Positions 8,930 to 17,618 of a stretch of 64,000 bases of DNA are shown here, piece after piece. Both the position numbers and the translations under genes were made by a program. The notes beneath the pieces are model-generated. The model searched no databases, was not told where the DNA came from, and saw only the letters and a list, made by a program, of their open reading frames with translations. Position 1 is the first letter of the stretch. Each line of letters opens with the position of its first letter. Source of the DNA: Parabacteroides sp. An277 (GTDB taxonomy: Bacteria > Bacteroidota > Bacteroidia > Bacteroidales > Tannerellaceae); assembly GCF_002159645.1 (NCBI RefSeq), contig NZ_NFJB01000010.1, positions 44,343 through 108,342 of the forward strand. The letters run 5' to 3'.

Positions 8930-11900
8930 ATGAGAAAAGGATTTTACTATATAGTAGCCGTGTTGTTGGTCAGTATGCTTTGGTCGTGCAGCACGAAGAA
9001 GAACACGCGGATGAATCGGTTTTATCATGCGCTGAATTCCCGTTTCAACATATACTTTAACGGTAAAACGGCGTTTGACGAGGCTTTGTTGGCTATGCAA
9101 ACGGGTTATAAGGAAAATTACTCGGATATGATATTGATGTATCCCATTAGCGCGCAGCCGAAAGACAAAACCGAACCAGGCGGACCCTTTGATATTTCCA
9201 TCGAAAAGGCAAATAAAGCCATCCGGCTGCATTCCATCCAGGCGAAACCCAAAAAGAAACCGGGTTGGCGCAATGATCCCAAGCAAGTACGCCTGCAGAA
9301 CCAGGAGGAGTATAACCCATTCCTAAAACATTGCTGGCGACTGATGGGAGAGGCGCAATTTTACAACGCTGATTTCCTCCAGGCTGCAGCCACCTTTTCT
9401 TACATCGCGCGACACTATAAGGAGGATGCGGAGATAGTAGCGGCGTCGAAACTCTGGCAAGCACGGTGTTATTCGGAGTTGGGCTGGTTTTATGATGCCG
9501 AAGACATCCTACAAAAGCTGAACACGGAGGGAATTCCTGCCGATTGCCAGGAACAATATGCGACGGTTTACGCCGATTATCTCGTCAAACAACAACGATA
9601 TGAGGAGGCCATCCCTTATATGCGCACCGCCATTCGCGCCGAGCGTAGCGGGCTGCAACGAAAGCGTATGAAATATCTTTTGGGCCAGATGTACGCCACG
9701 CTGGGCCAAGATGCCATGGCATACAAGACATTTGGCGAAGTGGCTCGCTCTAACCCTCCGTACGAGCTGGAGTTTGCTGCCCGTATTCGTCAAGCAGAAG
9801 TTTTTGCGGGTTCAAATTACCAGAAAGTGGTCAAGAAGTTGGAGCGGATGGCAAAAAGCCAAAAGAACAAAGATTTACTGGATCAGGTATATTACGCGCT
9901 GGGAAATATATACCTCGCGCATGGCGACACGACAAATGCGCTGAAACAATACCAATTGGGAGTAGACAAGAGCACTCAAAACGGATTGGACAAGGCATTG
10001 TGCCATATCAAACTGGGTGATTTGTATTTTCAACAGCGAGACTACCTGAAGGCGCAGCCTAATTTTAGCGCCGCATTGGCAGGGATACAGAAGGAGTTTA
10101 AAGACTATGAGCGGGTATCCAAATTGTCGGCCGTGTTGGACGAGCTGGTGGTTCACGCCGAAGCTGTGCACCTGCAAGACAGTCTGCAAACGCTCGCCAA
10201 GATGCCGGAACAAGAGCGACTGGCGGTGATCGACAAAATTATTGAGCGCGTCATTGAAGAAGAGAAGCGCGCGGAGGAAGAAGCTGCCCGTGAAGCCTAC
10301 TTAGCAGAGCAGGCGGCGAAAGGGACAGGTATCAACAGGCCCGGAACGGAAGCAAACGTCGTCACTTTACCTGTCGCAGGGGGCGGCAGTAGTTTTTATT
10401 TCTACAATCCCCAAGCGGTGGCGCAGGGAAAGACACAATTCCAGCGCAAGTGGGGTCGTCGTCCGCTGGAGGATGACTGGCGGCGCCGCAATAAGCGTGT
10501 CTCTACGTTCGACGAACCGAGCGACGATTCGGAAGCGCTCGCAGAAGGCGATGACCTTACGGCGGCAGGAGACTCGGCTTTGCTGGCTGCCGGCGGGGCT
10601 GATTCGGCCGCGATAGGGTCAGACGACCCGAAGAGCCGGGAATATTATCTGCAACAACTGCCGATGACACCTGAAGACGTAGAAGCCTCGAACGTCATCA
10701 TAGAAGATGGCCTATACAATATGGCTAAAATTTACAAAGACAAGCTGGAGGACTTGTCGCTGGCTATCGAAGGCTTCCGCAACTTGGAAAAGCGTTTTCC
10801 GGAGAGTCCGCATTTGCTGGAGAGCTATTATCAAGTGTATCTGATGGCGTTGCGCCTGAAAGATACAGCCCTCGCCGAAGAATATAAGCGTAAAATGACG
10901 GAGAAATTCCCGTCGAGCGATTATACGGTAGCTATTTCCGACCCGAACTTCGAACGAAACATACGGATGATGGATGTCGTGCAGGATTCCATCTACGAAC
11001 AAACGTACGAACTGTACCTGGCCGAAGATACAGCCGCCGTACGCCGCAATTACCGTGCCATCAGCGAGAAATACCCGTTGGCAGAGTTGATGCCTAAGTT
11101 TATGTTCCTCGACGCCCTTACGTACGTGCAAGCGGGAGACGCCGAAGGATTCAAGACGGCTTTGCGGGCACTTTTGGATAAGTATCCGTCTGCCGACGTA
11201 TCCGAGCTGGCGGGAGAGATGCTAAAAGGCGTGCTGCGGGGTCGTCAGATGGTGCAGGGAGGTGTGCGCGGCATGACGTGGAACCTTCGATTTGGTACGG
11301 GAGAAGACGGCTCGCTTTCTGCTGCCGACTCCGCCCGCGTTTTCAAAGCAGACGCGAATGTACCCTATCGGATGGTGATGATATATCCCACGGGCGCCGT
11401 CGATCGCAATCAGCTCCTGTTTACGGTAGCAGCCTACAATTTCGCTCACTTTATGGTGAAGCAATTGGATATGACTTTTGAAGAATCTGGCCTCATGAGT
11501 GTATTTATCCTATCCGGATTCTTCAACTTCGACGAAGTCAACCATTATTATAAGATGATTTACGACGCAGATGGTTACGCACCGGCATTAGACAAAGATA
11601 TCGCCATTGTTCCTATTTCCGAAGAGAACTATGAGACTTTGATGCACGGGAAAACCCTGGATGAATATGCGGCCTTCTTTGAAGCCAATTTCGGACAGAT
11701 GGCGCCTGAGTTCGTAGCCCGTTGGCGGATGCGGCAAGAGGCAGCCGCTGAAGCAGACAGCCTGGCTACGGATTCCATACCTTCAGACACCCTGGCGCCG
11801 ATGCCAGCCGTGCCGGAAGAACTGCCATTGGAAGAGGCAGACAGCCTAGCGGCGGATTCCGTACAGCTGGAAATCCCTGCAGAGATGCCTGTCGCGCCGG

Positions 11901-12481
11901 AAGGACTGCCATTGGAAGAGGCAGACAGCAGTCGAACTGCAGCGCCTGTCTTGCCGACACCGGCAGATACCCTGCCCGCGCGTCCCGACATCTTCCGCGC
12001 ACCGATACCAGAGCGCGACAAGGGATTGACGCTCGACGACATCGAAGAAATCCGTCAGAAAGAGGCAGAACAGGCAGAGGCCGAGAAGGAAAAGGCCCGC
12101 CAGGATTTTGAAGCCTCGCAAGCGGCCGAGAAGGCAGTACTGGAACAAAACGCCAGCCAACGCGCCGCGCTCGAAGAGCAACAACGCGCCGAGGAACGTG
12201 CCCTCCTGGAAGCGAAGAAAGACCGCGAAAAAGAACAGGAAAAAGCACAGAAGGAAGCCCGTAAAAAAGCCGAGCAAGAGCGAAAAGCCAAGCTCAAAGC
12301 CCGTGAAGAGCTCCGGAAAGAGAAAGAACGTGCTTACAAAGAGCGTCTGAAACAAAAAGAAAAGGAACGGAAAGCGAAAGAGAAAGCATATAAGAAAAAA
12401 TTAAAAGAACGAGAAAAGGCACGCAAAGAGGAATTGAAAGCCAAAGAGCGTGCACGAAAAGAAAAGGAGAAAAACAGATGA
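8930..12481 (+). CDS. porW: SprE/PorW-like TPR lipoprotein of the type IX secretion/gliding system
   Basis: An 1183-residue lipoprotein (lipobox MLWSC, Cys20). The mature start, with RMNRFYHALNSRFNIYFNGK followed by a tetratricopeptide region over about residues 120-420, matches SprE/PorW proteins, which work with the type IX secretion motor. A second helical repeat region covers about 580-760. From about residue 940 the chain becomes low-complexity: two near-copies of an Asp/Glu/Pro-rich block containing LPLEEADS, then from about 1010 a long Lys/Glu/Ala/Arg coiled-coil tail. It is much longer than the P. gingivalis homologue. The stop overlaps the ribF start (ATGA), so the two are translationally coupled. 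Confidence 0.85.
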   Translation: MRKGFYYIVAVLLVSMLWSCSTKKNTRMNRFYHALNSRFNIYFNGKTAFDEALLAMQTGYKENYSDMILMYPISAQPKDKTEPGGPFDISIEKANKAIRLHSIQAKPKKKPGWRNDPKQVRLQNQEEYNPFLKHCWRLMGEAQFYNADFLQAAATFSYIARHYKEDAEIVAASKLWQARCYSELGWFYDAEDILQKLNTEGIPADCQEQYATVYADYLVKQQRYEEAIPYMRTAIRAERSGLQRKRMKYLLGQMYATLGQDAMAYKTFGEVARSNPPYELEFAARIRQAEVFAGSNYQKVVKKLERMAKSQKNKDLLDQVYYALGNIYLAHGDTTNALKQYQLGVDKSTQNGLDKALCHIKLGDLYFQQRDYLKAQPNFSAALAGIQKEFKDYERVSKLSAVLDELVVHAEAVHLQDSLQTLAKMPEQERLAVIDKIIERVIEEEKRAEEEAAREAYLAEQAAKGTGINRPGTEANVVTLPVAGGGSSFYFYNPQAVAQGKTQFQRKWGRRPLEDDWRRRNKRVSTFDEPSDDSEALAEGDDLTAAGDSALLAAGGADSAAIGSDDPKSREYYLQQLPMTPEDVEASNVIIEDGLYNMAKIYKDKLEDLSLAIEGFRNLEKRFPESPHLLESYYQVYLMALRLKDTALAEEYKRKMTEKFPSSDYTVAISDPNFERNIRMMDVVQDSIYEQTYELYLAEDTAAVRRNYRAISEKYPLAELMPKFMFLDALTYVQAGDAEGFKTALRALLDKYPSADVSELAGEMLKGVLRGRQMVQGGVRGMTWNLRFGTGEDGSLSAADSARVFKADANVPYRMVMIYPTGAVDRNQLLFTVAAYNFAHFMVKQLDMTFEESGLMSVFILSGFFNFDEVNHYYKMIYDADGYAPALDKDIAIVPISEENYETLMHGKTLDEYAAFFEANFGQMAPEFVARWRMRQEAAAEADSLATDSIPSDTLAPMPAVPEELPLEEADSLAADSVQLEIPAEMPVAPEGLPLEEADSSRTAAPVLPTPADTLPARPDIFRAPIPERDKGLTLDDIEEIRQKEAEQAEAEKEKARQDFEASQAAEKAVLEQNASQRAALEEQQRAEERALLEAKKDREKEQEKAQKEARKKAEQERKAKLKAREELRKEKERAYKERLKQKEKERKAKEKAYKKKLKEREKARKEELKAKERARKEKEKNR

Positions 12482-13422
12482 TTTTTTGTCACAACGAGGT
12501 AGAAATATACCAAAATGCCCCGGATGGGGTTGTCGCCACTGTCGGATTCTTTGACGGCGTGCATCAAGGGCATCGGTTCTTGATTGAACAGGTAAGAAAA
12601 CGCGCGCTACGGCAATCGCTGGCGTCGGCGATATTTACGTTCGACGTCCATCCCCGCAGCGTATTGCAAGATGGATACGAGCCGGCTTTGTTAAGCTCCT
12701 TCCCGGAAAAAATGATGGAACTTTCCGGGACGGGTGTCGACTACTGCGTCGTGCTGCATTTCACGAAAGAATTAGCCTCGCTGACGGCGAAGGAGTTTAT
12801 CCAAGAGGTTTTGTGGAAACAATACCGCGTGCGGACGCTTCTCGTAGGCTACGACCATCGCTTCGGACACAATCGGGCGGAGGGATTCGAGGAGTATGTA
12901 GCTTATGGCAGGGAATGCGGGATGGACATCGTGCATGTGCTTCCTTACGACGTCGGCAACGTGCGTGTCAGCTCGTCCGCTATCCGACGGATGTTGGCAG
13001 AGGGCGAGGTAGAGCGCGCCAACGAACTGCTCGTCCATCCTTACCAATTGCAAGGGAATGTGATACATGGCGACGGGCTCGGCGAGCAATTGGGTTTCCC
13101 GACTGCCAACCTCGACCTCTTCGACAAGCATAAAGTCGTGCCGAAACCGGGTGTGTATGCGGTTTGGGTGGATACGGACGAAATGCGATACAAAGGGATG
13201 CTGTATATAGGAGACCGGCCCACAGTCGATGGTCCACACGACCCGCGCATCGAGGTGCATCTCCTTCACTTCTCTGGCAACTTGTACGGCGAGTTCGTCC
13301 GCGTGACGTTTGTCCACTATATGCGCGACAATACGAAATTCGACACCCTCGAAGCACTCAAGCAGCAGTTGAAACGAGACCGCGACGACGCAGACATCCT
13401 GCTCATCCGTCGGCATGGATGA
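12478..13422 (+). CDS. ribF: Bifunctional riboflavin kinase / FAD synthetase
   Basis: A 314-residue cytoplasmic enzyme that converts riboflavin to FMN and then FAD. The N-terminal adenylyltransferase half carries VATVGFFDGVHQGH and GYDHRFGHNR; SSSAIRRML is also typical. The C-terminal flavokinase half has GEQLGFPTANL and the RPTVDGPHDPRIEVHLL segment. It shares 4 bases with the upstream TPR lipoprotein gene, an arrangement implying coupled translation. Housekeeping gene of normal length. Confidence 0.95.
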   Translation: MIFCHNEVEIYQNAPDGVVATVGFFDGVHQGHRFLIEQVRKRALRQSLASAIFTFDVHPRSVLQDGYEPALLSSFPEKMMELSGTGVDYCVVLHFTKELASLTAKEFIQEVLWKQYRVRTLLVGYDHRFGHNRAEGFEEYVAYGRECGMDIVHVLPYDVGNVRVSSSAIRRMLAEGEVERANELLVHPYQLQGNVIHGDGLGEQLGFPTANLDLFDKHKVVPKPGVYAVWVDTDEMRYKGMLYIGDRPTVDGPHDPRIEVHLLHFSGNLYGEFVRVTFVHYMRDNTKFDTLEALKQQLKRDRDDADILLIRRHG

Positions 13423-13456
13423 TAATCCGCCGCGACACCCATTTCCCTTTTCACCT

Positions 13457-13990
13457 CCTTTCCCCACAGACTGGGAAAGGTAACGAAGCCTTCGGAAGCT
13501 ATCCCACCGGAAAAAGATAGCTTCCGAAGGCTTCGCCAGGAATCGCGGGCTGCCGAAAATGGCGTCGAAAGCTTCGCAAAGAATCGTTTTTAAACGGAAT
13601 TCCTGGCGAACGCTGCGAAAGGAGTATTTTTAAAGCAGAAATGCGTGCGAACGGTGCGAAAGGACTTTTTTTCTGGCGGAAATACTTTCGCACGCTGCGC
13701 TCGGAGGAGTTTTTAAAAAGATTTGCGAGCGAAGCGTGCGAAAGGTCTACTTTTTAAAGGGAAGTCTGAGCGCAGTGTTCGCTAGTAAATCTTTTTAAAA
13801 AGGATTGCAAGCGAACGGTGCGAAAGCATTTCCAACGCAGCGGGATTCCGAGCGAACGGTGCGAAAGTGATTTTTAACGGATGTTAGTAATATCGTTCGC
13901 TTCGAAAGGAATTCTTTTGAAAATTGATTCCTTCCGAAGACTTCGATAAGAAAAGATTTTAAAAACGATTGTTAGCGTATAGTAACAAAT
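13457..13990. repeat. Palindrome array B, about 41-bp units, at least 12 units
   Basis: A core close to GCGAACGGTGCGAAAG, partly inverted in some units, is centred near 13490, 13530, 13572, 13613, 13654, 13692, 13736, 13774, 13818, 13859, 13900 and 13941 (38-44 bp apart, mean 41). In the half-phase positions lie A/T palindromes such as CTTTTTAAAAAG, CTATC/GATAG (13499-13520), and CCTTTCCC/GGGAAAGG (13457-13480). The 650 bases between ribF and the next gene hold no plausible gene. Confidence 0.78.
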
Positions 13991-14072
13991 GGAGTCGTTT
14001 GATAAAATCCACTTATAGCGAAGGGTGCGCACATAAAAATTTTTTATTGACAATATAAACGAAACAGTAGTT

Positions 14073-15125
14073 ATGTATTATCGAGCAATTGACCTGCTGA
14101 AAGGCATGATTTCCCGCCCTTCTTTTAGCCGGGAAGAGACAGCGGTAGCCGATTTCCTGGAAGCAGCCTGGAAACAGGACGGGCACACGGTGCGCCGCTT
14201 TGGAAATAATCTTTGGATGATGTCTGACCTGTTCGACCCGAGTCGCCCCACAATTCTATTCAATTCGCATATTGATACCGTAAAACCCGTTTCTGGCTGG
14301 ACGCGCGACCCTTTTCAACCGGAGGAGACGGAAGACGACCTTCTCTTCGGGCTGGGCAGCAATGATGCGGGCGCGAGCGTGGTAAGCCTGTATGCGGCCT
14401 TTTGTTTGCTCACGCAAAAAGGCGAACAACCGTACAACCTCATTTTCCTGGCCTCGGCCGAAGAAGAGGTATCGGGCAAGAATGGCATTGAAAGCGTGCT
14501 GCCAATGTTGCCGCCGATTACGTTTGCCGTCGTAGGCGAACCGACCGGTATGCGTCCGGCTGTGGCGGAGAAAGGGCTGATGGTATTGGACTGCGTGTCG
14601 CATGGAAAGGCAGGACACGCCGCGCGAAACGAAGGGATTAATGCCATCTATCAAGCTTTGCCAGACATCGAGTGGTTCCGCACCCATCGTTTTGAACGAG
14701 AGAATCCCTATTTAGGTCCGGTCAAAATGAGCGTGACCGTTATCCAGGCCGGGACACAACATAATGTGGTGCCAGACCGTTGTAGTTTTGTAGTAGATGT
14801 CCGTTCGAATGGCTGTTACAGCAATCGCGAATTGTATGACGAGATATGCGCGGCCGTCCGGAGCGAAGTCACGGCACGGAGTTTCCGGTTGAATGCCTCG
14901 CAACTCGACGCTTCGCATCCCTTCTTGCAGCGCACGGAACTGCTGGGATTGGAACCGTTTGGCTCTCCTACCCTCAGTGACCAAGCATTAATCCCGGTGC
15001 CATCGATTAAAATCGGTCCGGGCGATTCGGCTCGCTCCCATTCGGCAGACGAATATATCCGGTTGCCGGAAATCCGGGAAGCCATTGAGTTATACGTACG
15101 GTTGTTGGATGGAATGAAATTGTAA
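14073..15125 (+). CDS. M20-family metallo-deacylase (acyl-ornithine/citrulline deacylase type)
   Basis: A 350-residue cytoplasmic zinc hydrolase. The metal and catalytic residues are visible: His66 and Asp68 in NSHIDTV, Asp98 in GLGSNDAG, the acidic run at 130-132 (SAEEEV), Glu156 in GEPTG and a late His in RSHSADEY. Bacteroidetes make arginine through N-succinyl or N-acetyl citrulline, and ArgE-like M20 enzymes remove the acyl group; this is the most likely role, although other M20 peptidases are possible. No other arg genes are adjacent. The stop is followed after one base by the flippase ATG. Confidence 0.8.
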   Translation: MYYRAIDLLKGMISRPSFSREETAVADFLEAAWKQDGHTVRRFGNNLWMMSDLFDPSRPTILFNSHIDTVKPVSGWTRDPFQPEETEDDLLFGLGSNDAGASVVSLYAAFCLLTQKGEQPYNLIFLASAEEEVSGKNGIESVLPMLPPITFAVVGEPTGMRPAVAEKGLMVLDCVSHGKAGHAARNEGINAIYQALPDIEWFRTHRFERENPYLGPVKMSVTVIQAGTQHNVVPDRCSFVVDVRSNGCYSNRELYDEICAAVRSEVTARSFRLNASQLDASHPFLQRTELLGLEPFGSPTLSDQALIPVPSIKIGPGDSARSHSADEYIRLPEIREAIELYVRLLDGMKL

Positions 15126-15126
15126 C

Positions 15127-16362
15127 ATGTGGCAAAAAATCTTCAGCACAGTAGGCGCCCGCTATTTGGTAGCATTTGCGAACTTGGTGATGGTTATCAT
15201 CAACGCCAAAGCCCTGGGGCTACAACAGGTAGGAGAAATCGGACTGATAACGGCGGCTGTCAACCTAATCATTACCTTTAACTCCCTGTTTACAGGAAGC
15301 ACGTTGGTATACTTTTTAAGTCACTCGCCTCAACGCCCGGTTTTGCTACTGGCGTATGGGTGGTCCGTGGCGGGGACTCTGCTGGGTGCTGGATTCTTTG
15401 CCTGTCTCTCCCTCTTCCCATCCATCTATTGGCCATACCTCCTCTTGCTCTCGCTGCTGGGCTCGGTTGCGAATGTGAATACACGAAGGCTGCTGGCATG
15501 GGATCAGATTCAAGGCTTCAATTGGACCTACCTATTGCAAGGCGGCTTGATTCTACCCTTTGCCTGCCTATTCTATTATTTAGCCGGTTGGAAAGAGGTC
15601 AGTTCCTTCTTGAACGCCCTGTTCCTCTCCTATTTGACGGCGACGCTGGCAAGCTTCTGGATGCTGCGGATGGCACCCACCCCTACCTCCGGCCGCTGGA
15701 TAGACCGGGCACTTTGGGGAAAGATGCTGCGCTACGGACTCTGGGCGACGATTGACAATGCGGCAGAGGTCCTGACTACCCGCATCAATCACTTCCTGAT
15801 TCGGCAGTTTACAGGATGGGGCGGCGTCGGGCTGCTGGATAGCGGCACGAAAGTGGCAGAGAGCGTTTGGAACATCAGCCGCGCATTAGGATTTCTGGCC
15901 AATAGCTCCGTCGCACGAGCTACGACCCATGCGGAACAAAAGCAAAAGACATTACACCTGCTGCGCGTGACGTTCACTGGAACGTTTCTCTTGGTGACAA
16001 TCATCGTCTGCATACCGGAACCTTTCTATACAAAAATCCTCTTTAGCGAAGAATTCGAAGGGATTACTGCCGTGATTCGCGGGCTGGCGATTGGGATGGT
16101 CGCATTCGGATGCCATACGATTTTGTCGCAATACCTTATCGCCAGCGGGCACGTAAAATATAGTGCTTTATCCTCTATCGTAGGCCTATCGGTATTGCTG
16201 GCGGCAGGCATTTTCCTCATCCGGGAATGGAGCATCGTCGGAGCGGCTGTAAGCACCAGCATCGCCTACGTAGCCATGTGTCTGACTTCGCTCGCCTCGT
16301 TTACGCGCCTGACCGGCACACATTGGAAGGAACTTCTCCCTACCCTTCGTAAATCAAAGTAA
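15127..16362 (+). CDS. Polysaccharide/oligosaccharide flippase (Wzx/MATE-like)
   Basis: A 411-residue polytopic membrane protein with about 12 hydrophobic helices, the layout of the oligosaccharidyl-lipid flippase (polysaccharide biosynthesis) family. Visible features are the early FANLVMVIINAKALGLQQVG segment and a repeat of the half-structure from about residue 205. It would move lipid-linked sugars across the inner membrane. No glycosyltransferases lie nearby, so the pathway is unknown. The last 23 bases overlap the 3' end of the convergent M16 peptidase gene. Confidence 0.78.
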   Translation: MWQKIFSTVGARYLVAFANLVMVIINAKALGLQQVGEIGLITAAVNLIITFNSLFTGSTLVYFLSHSPQRPVLLLAYGWSVAGTLLGAGFFACLSLFPSIYWPYLLLLSLLGSVANVNTRRLLAWDQIQGFNWTYLLQGGLILPFACLFYYLAGWKEVSSFLNALFLSYLTATLASFWMLRMAPTPTSGRWIDRALWGKMLRYGLWATIDNAAEVLTTRINHFLIRQFTGWGGVGLLDSGTKVAESVWNISRALGFLANSSVARATTHAEQKQKTLHLLRVTFTGTFLLVTIIVCIPEPFYTKILFSEEFEGITAVIRGLAIGMVAFGCHTILSQYLIASGHVKYSALSSIVGLSVLLAAGIFLIREWSIVGAAVSTSIAYVAMCLTSLASFTRLTGTHWKELLPTLRKSK

Positions 16363-17563
16363 ACAGATGTTCAGGCGCGAAAAGCGCGCAGGCCATCGCC
16401 TGCATTTCGGCCGCTGAAACAGCATTGATTTGCGCAAAGACCTCTTCCAGCGAATCAAAGCGATTGTAGTGGAGATAGCTCTTCCCCAAATTGAGAAACA
16501 AACCCTCTTTGTTATCCCCCGAGACGCCCAATTGCCCCATAGCCTGCCGCTTCACGGCCAATAGCTGCCGCTCGGAAAGCGGAGAGACACACAACTTATC
16601 CAGTTCCCGGCGTACCAAATCCATAGCGCGACGCAAGTTCTTAGGGTCTGTTCCAAAATAAATGCTAAAGATACCCGTATCGGTATACGAAGTGATATTC
16701 GACTCCACGTTATATACTAATCCATTATGCTCCCGCAGCGAGAGGTTAAGGCGGTTGTTCATGCCCGGACCTCCCAACAAATTATTAAGCAAGAAAAGAG
16801 AGATGCGGCGGTCGTCGTGCATATCGAATCCCCGACACCCTATCATGACATGCGCCTGATGCGTATCTTTTTCCATCGAAAGCCTACGCGGCGTAAGCTC
16901 TGAAGGAGGCATTCGTTTCAGCTGAGGTTGCCGAGGCTCGATATCCCCCAGTGCCTGTTCCGCCCACGTAACTATCTTGGTAAATGGAATATTTCCCATG
17001 GAGAAAAACACCATATTCGATGGCGTATAAAAACGATTCAAAAAGCTCTTGCCACTCTCCGTATGGAAGGTTTGGAGACTCTGTTCGTCGCCCAAGATAT
17101 TATGCCCCAACGCATGACCTTCGAAGAGCAGATTCTCGAACTCATCGAAAATCAACTCGGAAGGCGAATCCTCGTACGAATGGATTTCATCGAGAATGAC
17201 ATCCGTCTCTCGGGCAATCTGCTCCTCTGGAAAAATAGAATGAAAGACCAACTCGGCCAACAAATCCAATGCCCGGCGAAAATGCTCGGACATGAAGACG
17301 GAGTAGACAAAGGTTTCCTCTTTGGTGGTATAGGCGTTCAGTTCGCCTCCAACCATTTCCATCCGGTTCAGAATATAATTAGCGCGGTGCCTGTCGGTTC
17401 CCTTAAAGATCATGTGTTCCACGAAATGAGCCAATCCATGCTCGGTAGACTCTTCGTCGCGCGTACCGGCTTGAATCGCAAAACCACAGTATCCTACCGG
17501 AGAAACCAACGGCAAATGCACCATCCGCAAGCCATTCGATAATGTATGTGTCAGATATTCCAT
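16340..17563 (-). CDS. M16-family zinc peptidase (processing-peptidase type)
   Basis: A 407-residue peptidase with the inverted zinc motif HFVEH (His46, Glu49, His50) and the distal Glu in TDVILDEI. The first half is the catalytic M16 domain and the second (from about 185) is the inactive M16_C domain. No signal peptide is seen, so it is probably cytoplasmic. Homologues degrade peptides or process proteins. Its 3' end overlaps the flippase gene tail to tail. A promoter is visible between this gene and GH89. Confidence 0.9.
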   Translation of the reverse strand: MEYLTHTLSNGLRMVHLPLVSPVGYCGFAIQAGTRDEESTEHGLAHFVEHMIFKGTDRHRANYILNRMEMVGGELNAYTTKEETFVYSVFMSEHFRRALDLLAELVFHSIFPEEQIARETDVILDEIHSYEDSPSELIFDEFENLLFEGHALGHNILGDEQSLQTFHTESGKSFLNRFYTPSNMVFFSMGNIPFTKIVTWAEQALGDIEPRQPQLKRMPPSELTPRRLSMEKDTHQAHVMIGCRGFDMHDDRRISLFLLNNLLGGPGMNNRLNLSLREHNGLVYNVESNITSYTDTGIFSIYFGTDPKNLRRAMDLVRRELDKLCVSPLSERQLLAVKRQAMGQLGVSGDNKEGLFLNLGKSYLHYNRFDSLEEVFAQINAVSAAEMQAMACALFAPEHLFTLIYEG

Positions 17564-17587
17564 CGTTCCTTCTTTTCAAAAACGATG

Positions 17588-17618
17588 CAAACATACGGAA
17601 AAAATCGAACGTCTGCAA
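17588..17618 (-). promoter_or_regulatory. Promoter of the M16 peptidase gene
   Basis: Read on the minus strand, TTG (17616-17618) is followed after 20 bases by TATGTTTG (17588-17595), matching the Bacteroidetes promoter pattern; the ATG is 24 bases further. The -33 element abuts the last base of the GH89 gene, so the peptidase has its own promoter. Confidence 0.6.

Noticed and set aside
8735..9286. 183-codon minus-strand ORF over the SprE/PorW start
   Set aside because: Antisense to the lipoprotein gene and to array A; no recognisable features.
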